Part shown: positions 1-8,284 of the stretch, in pieces | Layout of the letters: each line of letters starts with the position of its first letter | Numbering within the stretch: position 1 is the first letter of the stretch | Source: Pelargonium cotyledonis | Lineage: Eukaryota > Streptophyta > Magnoliopsida > Geraniales > Geraniaceae | NCBI GenBank assembly: GCA_036897625.1 | Contig: JAYMTA010001338.1 | Span: forward strand, 1 to 20,530 | Reading direction: 5' to 3' | DNA length: 20,530 bases | Program-made: the position numbers and the translations under genes | The notes under the pieces: model-generated | Seen by the model: only the letters and a program-made list of their open reading frames with translations | Database searches by the model: none | Told to the model about the DNA's origin: nothing

Positions 1-1005
1 AAACGGTTACACAAGTACTCCTAGTGGTTCCTTGAAAAAAAGTTTGTAAGTTGTAGAATATAGAGTTTTATATATGAGCAATTATTTAAATTTCTATTTG
101 AAAATGGGAGAACCACAAGATATTTATAATATGTGTTAATAAGATGGTACATGCAGTTTGAGACTAATTCGGGATCCTTTCGACCGTTGATATAGCCGAA
201 AACGACGCTAGACGTCGATTTTAAATTGGTTAGATTTGGATCGAAACAAGCCTAATGGGTGCTAAATTTTCCACGGTTGATCTAAACAAAGTACCGGACA
301 TATCTAATGGAACAAATTCAAAAAAATATTAGGCGCTTAAACGTTTACACAAGTACTCCTAGTTGTTCCTTAAAAAAAAAGTTTGTAAGTTGTATAATAT
401 AGAGTTTTATATATGAACAATTATTTAAAGTTCGATTTGAAAATGGGCGAACAACACGATGTTTAGAATATGTGTTAACAAGACGGTACGCGAAATTTGG
501 GACTAATCCGGAATCATTTCGACCGTTGATCAAGCCGAAAATGACGATAGACGTTGATTTTAAATCGTTTGGATTTGGCTCGAAACAAGCCCGATGGGCG
601 CCAAATTTTCCACATCTAAACAAATCACCGGACATATCCAATGGAACAAATTCAAAAAAATATTAGGCGCTTAAACGGTTACACAAGTACTCCTAGTGGT
701 TCCTTGAAAAAAAGTTTGTAAGTTGTAGAATATAGAGTTTTATATATGAATAATTATTTAAATTTCGATTTGAAAATGGGCGAACCACACGATGCTTATA
801 ATATGTGTTAATTCGTATGCACAATTTGAGACTAATCCGGGATCATTTTGACCGTTGATCGAGCCAAAAACGATGCTAGACGTCGATTTTATATCGGTTG
901 AATTTGGCTCAAAACAAGCCCGATGGGCGCCAAATTTTCCACGGTTGATCTAAACAAAGTACCGACATTTCCAACTGAACAAATTAAAAAAAATTGAATA
1001 TAGTG
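1..1005. repeat. Tandem array of 334-338 bp units (3 copies)
   Basis: Three head-to-tail units start at 1, 339 and 673. Each opens with AAACG(G/T)TTACACAAGTACT and closes with a run like ATTAGGCGCTT. By eye, units 1 and 2 agree at somewhat under 90 percent. The third decays at its end, around 990-1005. The units include a conserved GGGCGCCAAATTTTCC block and a GACCGTTGAT block. Unit 1 begins at the window edge, so the array probably continues upstream. Short open frames on both strands here are by-products of the repeat and show no protein-like conservation between units. The array lies on the 3' side of the DUF4216 gene and is therefore inferred to be internal to the CACTA element. Confidence 0.9.
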
Positions 1006-1497
1006 TGCTTTAAAAAAATATTTGGGCTTCATTGGAAAAAATTTATGTAGTTGCGTTTTACTAGATTTGAACTCATCTACTTTTGTTTATTTGTCTAGTT
1101 CCTTTACACCCTACCAAATCAAATTTCTAGACAATGTTTCATTAACTAATTTATATTATAAATTGAAAAACAGTTTGTCCCTAAAACAAATTTTCCATTC
1201 AAACAACCTGCTCATACAAAACACTAACAGATTCCAACAAACAATATGTCTAGAGCTAATGCTCATACAAACTTAAAACAACATACCCGAAAATCTATAA
1301 CAACAAAACAACAATATGCATCATTAAATTTTACAACAACAACAAAACAACAACAATTATCCTCGTCTTGACATAATGTTGACATGAGCATTTCCTGCAC
1401 AAAACAACAACAATTACAAAAATGACAAACAACATGAATCATTCTTGCACGTACTAAATAAAATAATATTTACCTAACGGATATGCAATTGCCAAAA
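1006..1497. other. CACTA interior, non-coding, CAA-rich
   Basis: This stretch links the tandem array to the stop codon of the DUF4216 exon, so in element orientation it is 3' untranslated or spacer sequence. It is AT-rich. Between about 1285 and 1435 it contains many AACAACAA runs, which read TTGTTGTT on the coding strand of the transposon. An 84-codon open frame on the plus strand at 1022-1276 has low-complexity composition and no recognisable motif. I see no gene here. Confidence 0.6.
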
Positions 1498-1848
1498 TCA
1501 CTCATCGTCTTCCACTTCCACTGAATGTGAATCAACAATTCGCTTGAGTACATCATCTCTAGTGCAAGAAATGGGATCCACGTTTCTCTGAACACGACCA
1601 TCAATATTTGCATTACACTCATCCATTCAAAATGTTGACACACCACCCTCCTCTTCTACATCTTCTAAATCATAGGTGTCCCTTGGAATTACCCTTAACA
1701 TGTTCCAAAAATTTGGTGTAGTAGGGTCTTCAACGTAAAACACTTGTTTCACTTGAGAAGCAAACACAAACGGAACGTCTTTGAAAATTAATCCTTTTGA
1801 GTCAACTATCGTCACTCCCACTAGTACTAGTGATCCAATCTTTATCCA
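1498..1848 (-). pseudogene. DUF4216 domain remnant of a CACTA transposase
   Basis: The protein includes the stretch DDPF-like 'KDVPFVFASQVKQVFYVEDP' followed by a tryptophan and 'RVIPRDTYDL'. This is the hallmark core of DUF4216 (an F-A/L-x-Q-x-x-Q-V-F/Y-Y-V motif), a domain found almost only in plant CACTA transposase proteins. An acidic tail follows. A TGA at 1627-1629 interrupts the frame. It then stays open in the same register for 42 codons, with an acidic end (VEVEDDE), and stops at 1498-1500. The TGA probably arose from CGA by C-to-T change. Upstream the frame closes at 1849-1851, so the start of the domain is lost, frameshifted or in another exon. No ATG start is visible, and the gene cannot make an intact product. 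Confidence 0.85.
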
Positions 1849-2524
1849 TCAAACAAAAATTATTTTGCTCAATCACTTTGAATAGTTTCCCCTGATATAC
1901 ATGAATATATCAATTATAAGTATCAACATATACAGCAATTATGAATTTAGGAAATATAACAATTTCAAGCTCACTTAGTATTTTCCTTCTTACTTAATCT
2001 TATGGTGCTATCTGGATTATTCTAACTTTGATACAATATTTGTGCATTTTTCTATAATTTTCATAGGCATAATAACATATTATTAAAATGTACAAACAGT
2101 AACAAACTCATTGAAAACTTTAAAATTTTACTTATCAATGAACTCTCAAAACTCTCAAAAAGATGGTAGAAATGATCCTCTCTTTAAAAACTTTACTTAT
2201 TAATGAACTTTTAAAACTCAAGACTATCCAAAGAACAAACTCAAGATTTCAATTACTTAACTAATTATAGTAAAATTATCATGACTAATTTCTATGAACA
2301 AGACAAATAATTGTGTGCAAATTAGTAAGATAATAAGATGAGAAATCAATGTTTGTTTTTATTCTTTCCACAAATTAACATCAAACATGTTTTCACTAGC
2401 AATAATTATGGAAAACAATTCAATTCTATCTTAACAATTAACCACTTTTGATAGGGCTCTAATAGGTTTTACAACTTGATAGAGCTACAAAAATTATATG
2501 AAAACATTCAAAAATTTAAGGACA
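1849..2524. other. AT-rich CACTA interior, probable intron or deleted region
   Basis: There is no open frame with protein character on either strand. In element orientation the region lies between a possible first exon (see 2525-2720) and the DUF4216 exon. It may be an intron, or the scar of a deletion that removed the transposase core. Small direct repeats such as AACTCTCAAAACTCTCAAAA near 2142 and a near-duplicate of the CTTTAAAA...CTTAT(C/T)AATGAACT stretch occur at about 2115-2215. Confidence 0.45.
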
Positions 2525-2720
2525 ACTAACCGGATCAAACAAGAGGAGGATGCCGAATACTACTCCTGTCGTCGGAATAGGTCGCCAGCAACGGACATAC
2601 TCGTTCGGCTACAATTTCGCCAGACAAGAGCAGTTGAGGCGGAATAAAGATCTGCCGATCTGATCTGATCTGATCTGCGTGTGTGTAGATGAAAGATAGG
2701 TAATTTTGTAATTTAGTGTA
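2525..2720 (-). promoter_or_regulatory. Putative promoter and non-coding first exon of the CACTA gene
   Basis: On the minus strand a GC-richer block of about 150 bp stands out between AT-rich flanks. It starts after an ATAAATA-like element near 2732, runs through a four-fold GATCT repeat (2657-2676), and ends with a possible 5' splice site, CCG|GTTAGT, near 2529. It has no long open frame. The position, about 0.7 kb inside the CACTA terminus, suits the start of the element's transcription unit. This is an inference from composition and a single splice-like motif. A short inverted repeat (AGTGTAAA...TTTACACT, 2716-2750) lies just upstream and could be a regulatory hairpin. Confidence 0.35.
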
Positions 2721-2839
2721 AATATGAAGGTATTTATGTCTTTACACTTGCAATTTTTTTTCCAAATCTAGGCAACCAAGAGTTCGGCTTACGCAATAGG
2801 CGAACCCTTTTTCTTTTATTTAACAGTGCTTGTACTTCT

Positions 2840-3394
2840 ATTTTTGGCAACACATTACAATGTATTCGCATCATTTAATTGTTTGTAACTAATGTTACCA
2901 TATTCACTTTCTCACATACATGGTTCGAGTCTTATTACATGCATGGTTTTATATATTTTTACATTATTTCACAAATTTTGTCTCAACATACTAAACTTCA
3001 TTTGCATCATTTTCTTTAAATGTGTTACTAAAGGCCTAGCATTCCAACATTTCAGTGCCATTATTTAGTTTTCGATGTTCACAAAGTTCTTTGTTGCAAC
3101 ATAATAATGTATTACTGCCATCACATTCTAAGACGCATGTTGCAAATTAAATTTATTGGTAACAGTTTAAAATTTTCTTCCCATCAAATCCGCTTACTGT
3201 TTCTAAAGGCGTATATTCGTAACATTTAAAACATTTTTAGAAACAAATAAATAAAATGTTGCCGATAAAACATAATTTGCAACACGGTTTCGATATATAT
3301 ATGTTGCTATTATGTAAACAACTCCGTTTTACTGCAACATTTCACCCAACATTTATTTTTTAAATGTTGCAAAAGGGGGTCAAATTTGGTAGTG
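2840..3394 (-). repeat. CACTA subterminal repeats and terminal inverted repeat
   Basis: ATGTTGC or its complement GCAACAT, allowing one mismatch, recurs near 2846, 3093-3102, 3136-3145, 3256-3262, 3277-3285, 3301-3307, 3333-3340 and 3363-3370, in both orientations. The density rises toward 3394. The outermost bases read CACTACC on the minus strand. Short repeated motifs in both directions next to a CACTA end are the family's transposase-binding regions. The block holds no gene. Confidence 0.78.
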
Positions 3395-3784
3395 AGCAGT
3401 CCTCCCTGTAGAGCACATTATGCCAACCATATTGACAAAAGGTTATGATGAGGAGGGGAACATAAGGTCCCGCCTTGCTGACCTTGATTTTGCAGAGGAA
3501 TGAAGGATGACCGCAGCAACAGTGCTAGCTGCCAGGAAGCAAGCGGTCAAACGCTTCCATGATGCCAGATTACGGCCCCGGGAATTCTAGGTAGGAGAGT
3601 GGGTTCTCAGGAACTTCAAGGCTACTGGGATACGGCCCAAGGGTGGTAAGTTGGCACCTAACTGGGGAGGACCTATCAGGTAGTTCAAGTGTTGTGCCCC
3701 TGGACCTACCGGTTGGAAACACAAGAAGGCATACCACTCCCCAATCCCTGGCATGCGGACCACCTCAAAAAGTTCTATTTCTAA
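3395..3784 (+). pseudogene. Gypsy polyprotein, integrase C-terminal end, broken
   Basis: The frame reads AVLPVEHIMPT at its start, the conserved 'EAVLPVE' region near the end of plant gypsy integrase cores. It continues through 'RKQAVKRFHDARLRPREF', 'VGEWVLRNF' and 'GKLAPNWGGPY', then 'YRLETQEG' and 'PWHADHLKKFY' before TAA at 3782-3784. This is the integrase C-terminal domain order, with the G-K-L-x-P-x-W-x-G-P-Y/F signature and the usual P-W-x-x-x-x-L-x-x-Y/F end. Integrase joins retrotransposon cDNA to chromosomal DNA. Three lesions disable it: TGA at 3501-3503, TAG at 3588-3590, and loss of one base near 3674. Its 5' part is severed by the CACTA terminus at 3394, which falls exactly before the AVLPVE codons. 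Confidence 0.9.
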
Positions 3785-4631
3785 CAAGAAATTGTGTGTT
3801 CAGGATTTAAAAGCAAATGCTTGTAACATATTATGATCAATAAATTGACGAATCTTTTGGTCTACGTATGCTTTGGAGGAAGATTCCAAGGAAGCATCAT
3901 CTTGATGGAATAAGTCGGCGAGTCATGGTCTCTCTCCGGAGGACCTATCCCCGCATTCTTGATAGAATAAGTCGATGTGTCAGGGTCTTTCTCCAGAAGA
4001 CCTGACCCTGAATTCTGAAATGTGTAAGGCGGCGCGTCATGGCTTCTCTCCGGGGAACCTGATCACGCATCATCTCAAGGGAATATGTCGGCGCGTTGAT
4101 AACTCGCATTTTGTGCTAGTTATCTGATCCTAAATTATACGTTTGAGTCATAATTTTCCCCTGTTTTGGTTCTCTTATTGCCCTTTAAGAGTACTAAAAG
4201 CCCGAAGTTCGCTTTATGTCGACTTGTTTGATGGAACGTATAATTTGGTGGAATTTAATGATTTTTATATATTTTAGCTCCAAATGTGCCCTATAATCCG
4301 TGTTTTAGTGTTTCTAGATGAATCAGGCCTTAAAGCATAGATCATGACGCATTGAAGGGTCGAAAGACCAAAGTAATAAAGTCAAAGAACAAAATTCCAG
4401 CCGGCGCCGCTGCACTAGCCGTGACTCCACGGCGCCGACATTCTTGTCCACGTCATGTTCAAGTCATGTCCAAGTCATCTCCACGTCAGATGTCCAGCTC
4501 CACTCCTCAGCGCCATATCAGCAAAGTTCAAATTTTGAATAATGGTCAACCGCACAATATCTTCTCAGGTCAAAGAGTCCAAGTCGTACTAGACTACTCG
4601 TGACGCCGCGGCGCCCACTGCCACTGATTCC

Positions 4632-4638
4632 TATAAAT
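4632..4638 (+). promoter_or_regulatory. Probable TATA box of the solo LTR
   Basis: TATAAAT occurs about 535 bp into the LTR, after a GC-rich block (CGCCGCGGCGCC near 4604) and a cluster of ACGTCA and AAGTCAT motifs at 4446-4490 that resemble bZIP-type enhancer cores. The placement fits a U3/R boundary. No transcript evidence is available. Confidence 0.5.
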
Positions 4639-5043
4639 TCTTCAATTCTCAAGTGAGCAGGGGTTGACTTTTGGTGCGGGTTTGGTTCACCTTAGGTTCA
4701 GTTTCAGAGTTTTAAACTTCTCTCATTCATCCTTTACATGTCCAGAGAGGTTTTAAGCTCCTTCCCATCTTCTACATTTACATTTTAATCAAAACATTGT
4801 TAGGTTGTTTTTATTTGATTGTGAAGGCTTGTGGAATCATATTATGGATTAGTCCCAATTGACATTCATACATTTGCTGGATTAGAATATTGCTTTTGAA
4901 TTGAATTGTTTCCAACTTGAATGCAGTTTGAATTACTTGATTAATTCTATTGTTACCTTCATTAATTGTGAATGCTCTTCTTCAGCGATTTCTTGTTTGT
5001 TATAGTTAGTGTATGTGACACCACTACTATGGTTAACTAATCC

Positions 5044-5438
5044 TTAAGTGATAGGGATGTAGTTAGTCATAAGGAGGTGGGGATGTTGTCTAATATTGTT
5101 TATGTGTGGAGTAAAAGAAGTGGCTAGCTCCAATGGTTTGTGGGGGCAAAGCCAAAATGTGTCCGGTACAACCCATTTTGGATTTTAGCTTGAGTCCTTT
5201 CAACTTATGGAAGGACTTGAGTGCATCAAACCATTGGGTAAGGTTTCACCTTATGCCAAGCAAAGCAGAACTAGGTCCGTTTAATGTGAGGCGCTTAGGG
5301 GATGATAGTCTCTCTTGTGGTTGCCCATGCGTGTGGCAGACTTTTGTTTACTAGACTAGTTAGACTGCTTAATCCACACTAAACAAGACGACTACCCCCA
5401 CCAAACTTGGATATTAACTACATCCCGTTCACGCTTTA
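5044..5438. repeat. Imperfect foldback (inverted repeat) inside the solo LTR
   Basis: The left arm at about 5044-5120 contains TTAAGTGATAGGGATGTAG. It pairs with the right arm at about 5365-5438, whose reverse complement contains GGGATGTAGTTA, then GGTGGGG and TTTA-TGTGTGGA-like blocks in the same order, with small gaps. A second inverted repeat is nested inside: CCAATGGTTT (5130-5139) and AAACCATTGG (5228-5237). An AGTCCTT/AAGGACT hairpin lies near 5193-5220. It could be a degenerate MITE inserted in the LTR or an RNA structure belonging to the LTR. No clear target duplication was found. Confidence 0.5.
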
Positions 5439-5525
5439 ATCAGCAATCAGGTACACAACCTTTCCCATCGTTTAATACTTTGTCTCTTTCTTCACTTTGT
5501 CCCTTTGCTCGTGCACAATTGCGCG

Positions 5526-5546
5526 CACACACACACACACACACAC
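5526..5546. repeat. (CA)n microsatellite
   Basis: About ten CA dinucleotides lie near the 3' end of the solo LTR, preceded by a short GCGCG run. The overlapping open frames at 5480-5905 owe their HTHTHT stretch to this repeat and are not genes. Confidence 0.9.
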
Positions 5547-6604
5547 TCCCAAGATTTGTTTACTGCTTTGTTTGTTCTACCACTAAGATCTTTCTTGAAT
5601 CCCACTCTAATTCCCTGTGGATTCGACAACTCGGACTTCACCGTCCTTTATTACAAGGTAGACTTTGGTATACTTATTGGATACTCACCACGCGTCATGG
5701 CTTCTCTCTTTGGAAATTTGACCACGCAATCTGGAATAAGTACATCAGTGCGTCAGAGAACCTCTCCGGGGGACTTGGCCACGTATCATTTCCTATGAAA
5801 CCGGCGAGTCACGGTCTTTCTCCGAAGGAACTACCATGTACCTCCCGAACGTGTAAGTCAAGCGCACTACGGCTCCGTGAGGACCCAACCACGCTTCCTC
5901 AGTGAGTAAGTTGGTGCATTGCAGCAACTTGAGGACTAGCCCCACATCGATATAATGAGTAAGCCGGCTCGCTATGGCACTCAGCGTACTTAACCACTCC
6001 TACTCTGCGAGTAAGCTGGTGTGTTATGGTCCCCTGCGAACATAGCCACACATCATGAAGCCGGCGCGTTACGGTCTCTCTCTTGAGAACCCGGCCATGC
6101 AACTTGAAGCTGGAGCGATATGACTCCAATGAGCCTTGCCCTGCCTCCTCAGTGAGTAAGCCGGTGAGTTACAGTAACCTGAGGACCTAGCCATGCAAAC
6201 CGAAGCTAGAGTACTATGGCTCCAATGGGCCTGACCTCGCCTCCTCAATGAGTAAGCTGATGCATTCTGGTAACCTGCGGACCTAGCCACACACCTTGAA
6301 GCTAAGGCATCATAGTCTCTCTCCAGAGGACCTGACCATGCAACTCGAAACCGGAGAGCTAAAAAACCATGAAAACCTAACCACGCATCCTCAGTGAGTA
6401 AGTCGGTGCGTCATGGTGCCATGCGAATGTAGTCACACACTATTGGAATGAGTACGTCGGCGCGTCATGGTTTCTCTTCGGATGACTTAACCACGCATCA
6501 CTTTCTATGAAACCGGCGCGCTATGGCACCCAGCGGATCTGACCACGCATCCTCAGTGAGTAAGCCGGTGCATTACGGCCCCCTGCGGACATACCCACGC
6601 AATA

Positions 6605-6915
6605 TCTTGAAAAGAAGCATACGAATTATGATATCTCCTTCTAAAGGCATAATCGCGCACGGGACCTTACTTCAGAAGACATCTCATCTTCAAAGTACAC
6701 AATGTTATTCTCAAAATTCAACACCAACTATTAAGCTCTAGAAGAAGACTCAAAGAGACTATGGCTCAAGCAACTCGAACCATAACAGAAAGATACACAG
6801 TTTGAACAAAGCATCCATCAAATGTCAATGCAGACAGTAAAGAAACAAAACTGAAATAAACGAGTATGTAGAATGTTCAATACAAGCAACATATTACAAT
6901 ATCCCTAAAATATTG
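6605..6915. other. Spacer between minisatellite and antisense gene
   Basis: An AT-rich stretch without a gene. It is the 3' flank of the antisense gene in that gene's own orientation and could hold its polyadenylation region. No clear AATAAA was identified on the minus strand. Confidence 0.4.
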
Positions 6916-7550
6916 TCAATATATAAGAATCAAAAGGCAGCACAGAAAACCATACACTTCATATTGAAAAGATTCAAGAGGAGGGTTCAGGTCGGCCAGT
7001 CTGGGGACAGGGTATTCCCGAAGATTAAAAGTACCACCTCGGGGGTGTCGTATACTTCCTTCTTCTACTGGGCCTACCAAAAGGTCATACTTCATCATCC
7101 ACAATTCGTTCTCTCCCAGAATGGATTCTATCTGGCGGACCTCTTCCATAGAGGGATTCGCAAGAATGCGATCTTTGCCCAACACAGCAGCGAAGGTCCA
7201 TTGGCTTTTCACAAAGGGATGAACCCATAGCTTCCCATCATGACTTCGAAGATCGTGTTCCTGAGACATGACCACCTCATCGACGGTAAAAGAAAATTGG
7301 GAATGAAGTCTCCTCAAGGATGGGTGAGCAGTTGAAGTCTTATGCCAATCGATAAGGTCATCTTGGGCGACACCTTTATTGGCAATGACCCTAAAAGCGC
7401 TGCACTTTCCTTCGACCCTTCCTCGCTAACGCTCTTGTGCGAGGAAGTCTCGAAATTCAGGGTGTTGTCTCGCTGCTTGAATAGCTAAAGGCATTGCCTT
7501 AGTGCCCTTTGAGTAACAACGAAGAGAAACATCTCCCGCCTGAGAGTAAT
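6916..7550 (-). pseudogene. C-terminal exon of the antisense gene
   Basis: After a TTTTTAG acceptor at 7556-7551 the frame reads DYSQAGDVSLRCYSKGTKAM, continues through 'HPEFRDFLAQER', meets one TAG (7426-7428), and stays open to a stop at 6916-6918. The second part is a soluble domain of about 130 residues, with 'EVVMSQEHDLRSHDGKLWVH' and 'WTFAAVLGKDRILANPS'. I do not recognise a fold. The plus-strand open frame at 6913-7230 is the shadow of this exon. Confidence 0.55.
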
Positions 7551-7624
7551 CTAAAAACAACAAAAGTCAGGGGACCATTGAATAAAATGGAAAAGAAGGA
7601 CAACTCCAACGAAAAGAGGGGTAC

Positions 7625-8284
7625 CGGTGAGGGAATGTTCTGAGCTGCATTTGTTAGTTTCTGGTGTGATTCTTGCCTTTGATGCAAAATCATTTCAAGT
7701 TCCTCAGCCCTTATGGCACGCAGAAGAAGGTCAGCTAATTGCTCTTCCATTTTAGGTAAATGGACCTCTTTCACCGCTAGCAGTACCTCAACCCTCTTTC
7801 GATCAGCCTCTATTTCCAACACCACTAGGTTTTTAGTAGAAAGTTCTTCTACCTTATTAGACAAGTCCCCCTCTACCTGAGCCAACTCTTCAGCCAGGAC
7901 CTGTGCACCTTCTTTCATTTTGGCCAGCGCCAAATCTTTCTCCTGGGTCACCTCCACTTTCTCTTTCTTAGCCTGAGCAGCTTCTCTCTCAGCTTAATCC
8001 ACCCGCATCTCCAAATCCTTCATCTGACCCTCTAAAACACATTTCAGCTTATGATTCTCAAAACAGAGAGCCTGATATCGCTCTTGTAGAGTTGGTAAGT
8101 CAGCTTAAACGGCCGCCACCATCTCCTGGGATCTTACTTGCACTGTTTCTTCAAACTTCCTCTTCCACTTTAGAATCTCAGTGGCATGATCTTGGGACTC
8201 TCTAAAGCGGATCCTTTGAGCAACCATTACCCCATTAGAAAGGACAGTAATAATTTCCTCCACAGAAGAGGTAGCCCGGGTAGC
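7625..8284 (-). pseudogene. Coiled-coil exon of the antisense gene
   Basis: The frame is maintained from an acceptor CAG at 8287-8285 through 220 codons. It carries long heptad-rich stretches (for example RYQALCFENHKLKCVLEGQM and KVEELSTKNLVVLEIEADRK) dense in E, K, L, A and Q, typical of an extended coiled coil. Only two codons are stops, TAA at 8105-8107 and TAA at 7994-7996. Each sits where CAA, GAA or AAA would continue the coil. The exon upstream ends 'VGLVDNYLLE' at a GTAAGT donor and joins in phase 0 to 'ATRATSSVEE'. Coiled coils of this kind mediate self-association. The donor near 7624 is poor, and its phase does not match the next acceptor, so an indel or another splice site is likely. 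Confidence 0.65.

Larger units (their letters stand above)
1..3394 (-). mobile_element. CACTA (En/Spm-like) transposon, partial, 5' end at 3394
   Basis: Read on the minus strand, base 3394 begins CACTACCAAATTTGACCCCC, which has the CACTA start that defines these terminal inverted repeats. Inside it lie many copies of ATGTTGC in both orientations over about 550 bp, the subterminal repeat pattern on which CACTA transposases act. Further in, on the same strand, is a DUF4216 coding exon, a domain found C-terminal in plant CACTA TnpD-type transposases. Between the terminus and that exon there are only about 1.5 kb and no recognisable transposase core, so the copy is internally deleted or the core was never in this derivative. 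The far end lies left of base 1. The element butts directly onto gypsy coding sequence at 3395, so it inserted into that retrotransposon. Its 3-bp target duplication cannot be checked without the left end. Confidence 0.82.
4097..5690 (+). mobile_element. Solo LTR of an Athila-like gypsy element
   Basis: The block starts TGATAACTCGCATTTTG and ends ATACTCACCA, so it has TG...CA ends. It is flanked by a perfect 5-bp duplication, CGCGT, at 4092-4096 and 5691-5695. Removing it and one CGCGT restores a normal minisatellite unit (GTCGGCGCGT followed by CATGGCTTCT), which proves it is an insertion. At 1594 bp, with no internal coding region, it is a solo LTR left by recombination between two LTRs. 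Its tail contains TCCCTGTGGATTCGAC, a motif common near the end of Athila-type LTRs. Its first bases match the start of the minus-strand LTR at 16350. An unusual foldback lies inside it. Confidence 0.9.
3907..6604. repeat. Degenerate 48-60 bp minisatellite in the gypsy 3' region
   Basis: About 21 imperfect units run 3907-4096 and, after an LTR insertion, 5691-6604. A typical unit opens with GAGTAAGCCGGTGCGTTATGG or GAATAAGTCGGCGCGTCATGG, has a CTCTCCGGAGGACCTGACC-like middle and ends CACGCATCCTCAGT. Spacings are about 57 bp in the left part and 48-49 bp around 6009-6250. An alternating pair of unit types (GAGTAAGC... and GAAGCT...) gives a higher-order period of about 96 bp near 6154-6345. 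Open frames on the minus strand at 5899-6290 are repeat artefacts. The array lies between the pol stop and the antisense gene, where Tat-type elements are known to carry rapidly changing tandem repeats. Confidence 0.85.

Noticed and set aside
345..666. Open frames on both strands of the 334-bp repeat (98 and 64 residues)
   Set aside because: They are open in only one of the three units and closed in the others, so there is no coding constraint.
5480..5905. 141-residue plus-strand open frame
   Set aside because: It crosses the CA microsatellite, the LTR end and the minisatellite. There is no protein-like motif.
5899..6290. Two minus-strand open frames with a repeated peptide (for example RRRGQAHWSH and RRQGKAHWSH)
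   Set aside because: The repeated peptide only reflects the DNA minisatellite. Frames shift between units and stops occur in others.
3907..6604. Spaced repeats resembling a CRISPR-like array
   Set aside because: Units are head-to-tail, degenerate along their whole length and without unique spacers, in a plant retrotransposon. It is a minisatellite.
6913..7230. 105-residue plus-strand open frame
   Set aside because: It is the shadow of the longer minus-strand exon that connects to the antisense gene.
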